From the NCBI GenBank assembly GCA_034429195.1, contig DAOUGQ010000005.1, forward strand, positions 62,001 to 126,000: a stretch of 64,000 bases of DNA. Direction: 5' to 3'. Made by a program: the position numbers and the translations under genes. The notes beneath the pieces were generated by a model that was given only the letters and a program-made list of their open reading frames with translations, did not search any database and was not told the origin of the DNA. Position 1 is the first letter of the stretch, and each line of letters opens with the position of its first letter. Below, one piece after another: positions 61,351 to 64,000 of this stretch. Origin of the DNA: UBA4782 sp034429195. Its GTDB lineage: Bacteria > Chloroflexota > Anaerolineae > Anaerolineales > Anaerolineaceae.

Positions 61351-64000
61351 ATGAGCGAATCGAACATACTTCAAAGGCAAAACAGCATTTCACGGAATCA
61401 ATTATTGCTATATTTATCTTCAGCTTTACAGGAGAGAAGCATCCGCTTTGGAAGGCAGACAGCATTATCCTGGCTGGCTAATTATCCGGGGGATTTGGTA
61501 GTAAGCCTTTATCTGGCAAAATTTCTCCTCATGGAGGGTAAGAATCGACAGGCGAGCACTATTTTAGAGGAAATTTGTAAACGGGATCCAGAGTATGTTG
61601 ATGCACAAGACTCCCTTGCAATTGCAAATGCTGGAAGTGATAACAATATTTTTGAAAATGCGATATCGTGTGCATATGCGCTTGGAAAAACGGTAGTTGA
61701 TAAAGACGTGGTGCCAAGCTGGGGTCTCAAATTAAGATCTGCCATCAAATTGTGCCGGACAAATCAATTCGAAGAAGCCCAAAAACTTATCGAAGAGATC
61801 ATGGGATATAACCTGGATGTATCATTACCGGCGATTTATCACCTTTATATTATTAGGAAAACACAAGATGCTGATGCCGTAAATAATCTGGCAATGCTAT
61901 ACCAACAGCGATGGCCAGATACGCTGGTATTTAATTATATGGTTATAGATGGGTATTTTGATCGTGGTGATGATGCCAAGGCTGTAAATTTATTGCACCG
62001 ATGCTCAACACATGATATTGTCGGGCAGGTAGCTACCAGGGTATGGGGGAAAGAAAATCCATATCAGTCGATATGGCCTGTTATTCGTTCGATACCTTTC
62101 AATATTCCACTACCAGCAGAAATCGCTGCTCTTTATGGGTGTAACAAGCTGAGTTCGGGAATACTGGTCAGCGAAAATCCCAGTGGGGAGAAAACTATTC
62201 CTGATATCTTGAAGGAAGAACCGGAGTACTTCAATTCAAAGACATTCGACGCTCATGAGGCGGTGGTAGAAAAGGAGACGGTCGAGACTATTCCGGTAAT
62301 TGAAACGAGCGATGCAACACAAGAGGTTGTAATCGAATGCAAGGGGGATACTACCGAAACTGAAAAACCGGAATCTTCCACCAGAGTAACAAAGGAAAGA
62401 GTTATCAAGTCGGATGAGACTGTAAAATCTGTTGAAGAAGCTTTCGCCCGTCTTGCAAAACGATTGAATCAAAAGAATTTAGAGAAAGCAGATGGGCGAT
62501 TCCCAATGTATATCATCCTTTCTACAAAGAAAGGGTTGAATCAACAATATGGTCCACAGACATCAGCTGTTATCGATAAGGAGATGAAACTTCTCGCAGA
62601 AGCGGTCAAAGCACAGAAAACCTGGGGATCCCTGGTTTATTATCCAGATGATGCAGAAAATAACCCTAAACTAGGTCTTCCCGTCTCAAAGTCTATCGAT
62701 CCGTGGGAGATAAAACTGGCTCTGGCTGATTTGGATAAGATTCTTTCTGCCAAAGGTTCAATGGTTGGAGCTGTTTTGATCGTTGGCGGAGATGAAGTAG
62801 TACCTTATCACCGATTACCCAATCCAACGGATGATGGAGATACAGAAGTTTTCTCTGATAATCCATATTCCACGCTGGACTCGAACTACTTCATTCCAGA
62901 ATGGCCAGTTGGCAGAATACCAGGAGAGAGGGGAAGTGATGCAAGCCTTTTGCTTTTAAAACTGCGTGAAGCTACAGCATTACATAACCCTGGAAAAAGT
63001 AAGAAAGGACTTGCAGAACAGCTTCGTCCCGGACTTGAAATCATTCAGCAGTTGATCAATTTCATTTTGTTAAAGCCATCTTACAATGGGAAAAAGAACT
63101 TTGGATATACCGCTGCTGTCTGGCAAAAGAGCTCATCATCAGTATTCAAGCAAATTGGCGAAAGCGATCAAATGCTGATCTCTCCACCTGAATATTCTGG
63201 CAGTTTCCCTGGAGAGAGGATCAATTATTCAGACCTTGGTTATTTCAACCTCCATGGGTTGATCGATAGCGGCGATTGGTATGGACAGCCTGATGCATCA
63301 GGAAGTGTTTCTGGTGTGGATTATCCTATTGCGATTAAACCAAAAGATCTGCATAAAAACAGCAAAGCGCCAGAAGTTGTTTTCTCTGAAGCATGTTATG
63401 GTGGCTATGTAAATAAAAAATCTGAAGAAGATTCACTTGCTTTAACCTTTTTGGCAATTGGCACTAAAGCTGTCGTTGGATCAACAAGCATATCATATGG
63501 TTCAGTAACAACACCACTAATCGGTGCAGACCTATTAGGTTACCTCTTCTGGAAATATTTAAAATCTGGTCTACGAGTAGGTGATTCTCTTGTAAAAGCA
63601 AAAATTGACTTTGTGAGAGAGATGAACAAACGCCAGAATTTCCTTGATGGTGAAGACCAGAAGACATTGGTGTCATTCGTTCTATATGGTGATCCGTTAG
63701 CAGTTTATAGTAATGCCCAAGCACACAATAAGAACCTGGCTCGTCAAAAAACTAAGGAAGATGTAAAAACAACATGCGACAGATATGATGAAAATGAAGA
63801 AACTGAAATCAAAATCAGCCCTGAGAAGATTCGTAAAGTCAAAGAAATGGTGGAGACTTATCTGCCTGGAATTGACCAAACAAAAGTAGTGGTCAGCAAA
63901 CAATTATTGGTGAGCGAAGTAAATAGTGCTGAAGGTACCGAACAATCACAGGAGACAAAAGAAGCAAACACGAAGAATACAGGCAAAACTGTAATTACTA
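61351..64000 (+). CDS. helical/TPR-like plus caspase-fold (clan CD, C25-like) cysteine peptidase, 3' end outside window
   Basis: Partial: 883 codons are present with no stop. AAAGGA lies eight bases before ATG 61351; ATG 61342 in the same frame is too close to it. Residues 1-280 are helical and TPR-like (LLYLSSALQERSIRFGRQTA, VVSLYLAKFLLMEGKNRQAS). A charged linker (about 290-365) follows. From about 385 there is an alpha/beta domain: MYIILSTKKGLNQQYG, VGAVLIVGGDEVVPYHRLPN, WPVGRIPG, then the probable catalytic His635 in YFNLHGLIDSGDWYG and Cys682 in VVFSEACYGGYV, and SFVLYGDPLAV. This order, His-Gly then Cys after a strand with a terminal GDP, is that of gingipain-type C25/clan CD peptidases. 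No signal peptide is seen, which argues for an intracellular protease. The tail (after about 795) is charged and disordered. Confidence 0.85.
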   Translation, partial: MSESNILQRQNSISRNQLLLYLSSALQERSIRFGRQTALSWLANYPGDLVVSLYLAKFLLMEGKNRQASTILEEICKRDPEYVDAQDSLAIANAGSDNNIFENAISCAYALGKTVVDKDVVPSWGLKLRSAIKLCRTNQFEEAQKLIEEIMGYNLDVSLPAIYHLYIIRKTQDADAVNNLAMLYQQRWPDTLVFNYMVIDGYFDRGDDAKAVNLLHRCSTHDIVGQVATRVWGKENPYQSIWPVIRSIPFNIPLPAEIAALYGCNKLSSGILVSENPSGEKTIPDILKEEPEYFNSKTFDAHEAVVEKETVETIPVIETSDATQEVVIECKGDTTETEKPESSTRVTKERVIKSDETVKSVEEAFARLAKRLNQKNLEKADGRFPMYIILSTKKGLNQQYGPQTSAVIDKEMKLLAEAVKAQKTWGSLVYYPDDAENNPKLGLPVSKSIDPWEIKLALADLDKILSAKGSMVGAVLIVGGDEVVPYHRLPNPTDDGDTEVFSDNPYSTLDSNYFIPEWPVGRIPGERGSDASLLLLKLREATALHNPGKSKKGLAEQLRPGLEIIQQLINFILLKPSYNGKKNFGYTAAVWQKSSSSVFKQIGESDQMLISPPEYSGSFPGERINYSDLGYFNLHGLIDSGDWYGQPDASGSVSGVDYPIAIKPKDLHKNSKAPEVVFSEACYGGYVNKKSEEDSLALTFLAIGTKAVVGSTSISYGSVTTPLIGADLLGYLFWKYLKSGLRVGDSLVKAKIDFVREMNKRQNFLDGEDQKTLVSFVLYGDPLAVYSNAQAHNKNLARQKTKEDVKTTCDRYDENEETEIKISPEKIRKVKEMVETYLPGIDQTKVVVSKQLLVSEVNSAEGTEQSQETKEANTKNTGKTVIT

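Noticed and set aside
51147..64000. A type III-E (gRAMP/TPR-CHAT) CRISPR protease system
   Set aside because: No CRISPR repeats or cas genes occur in the window, and the protease motifs look more like C25 than CHAT.

Overview
The window looks like chromosomal DNA from a moderately AT-rich bacterium, most consistent with Chloroflexota, class Anaerolineae. I infer this from the fused formiminotransferase-cyclodeaminase, the joined mre-min-rodA operon, the secreted LysM/M23 lipoproteins, frequent TTG starts with good Shine-Dalgarno sites, and a large sigma-54/TPR locus. No rRNA gene is present to prove it. Nearly all of the window is coding. I see no CRISPR array, insertion sequence or integrase. 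LAYOUT. 0-3.7 kb (minus): polysaccharide deacetylase lipoprotein, HIT protein, LysM/M23 lipoprotein and a second LysM paralogue cut by the window edge; then tRNA-Pro. 4.2-9.8 kb (minus): a run ftcD, M23 peptidase, dcd, an unknown membrane protein, a GntR/PBP-type regulator and a small XRE regulator. 9.9 kb: a divergent SRAP (YedK-like) gene. 10.8-19.8 kb (plus): mreB-mreC-mreD-mrdA-minC-minD-minE-rodA-gltX, which joins cell-wall elongation and division-site placement in one operon, then tRNA-Gln. 19.9-25.4 kb (minus): GTPase, MFS transporter, small cysteine/acidic protein, VKOR, and Rel. 25.5-30.6 kb (minus): HAD phosphatase, Ldh2-type dehydrogenase, DAO-type flavoprotein and a multi-cluster flavoprotein, probably an amino-acid or hydroxy-acid catabolic unit. 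30.7-34.5 kb: SpoIIE-type phosphatase, small membrane protein, secD-secF. 34.6-37.3 kb: tRNA-Asp, tRNA-Leu, a hypoxanthine-phosphoribosyltransferase-like gene and a short, divergent adenylosuccinate-synthetase-like gene, ended by a 30-nt copy of the tRNA-Leu 3' end; this is the footprint expected of a tRNA-targeted integrated element. 37.3-44.9 kb: tig, clpP, HAD phosphatase, rlmN, ftsY, prfB (with the +1 frameshift), pfkA (minus) and rpmF. 45.3-51.1 kb: a decayed aldehyde dehydrogenase, then hflX, aminotransferase, M28 peptidase and trmFO (all minus). MOST INTERESTING REGION. 51.1-64 kb holds an apparently self-contained sigma-54 circuit. It comprises rpoN (carrying an inserted four-cysteine knuckle), a cytosolic PAS/GAF histidine kinase and an NtrC-type response regulator that ends before any DNA-binding domain. 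Two near-consensus -24/-12 promoters frame them, one in front of rpoN itself and one in front of the downstream operon. That operon encodes a two-helix membrane protein, a 1730-residue TPR protein and a TPR-like plus caspase-fold (clan CD, C25-like) cysteine peptidase that runs off the window. A hairpin that overlaps the second promoter's predicted start site and the next gene's ribosome-binding site appears to insulate the two transcription units. I know of no named system with this composition; the function is inferred from gene order and motifs only.
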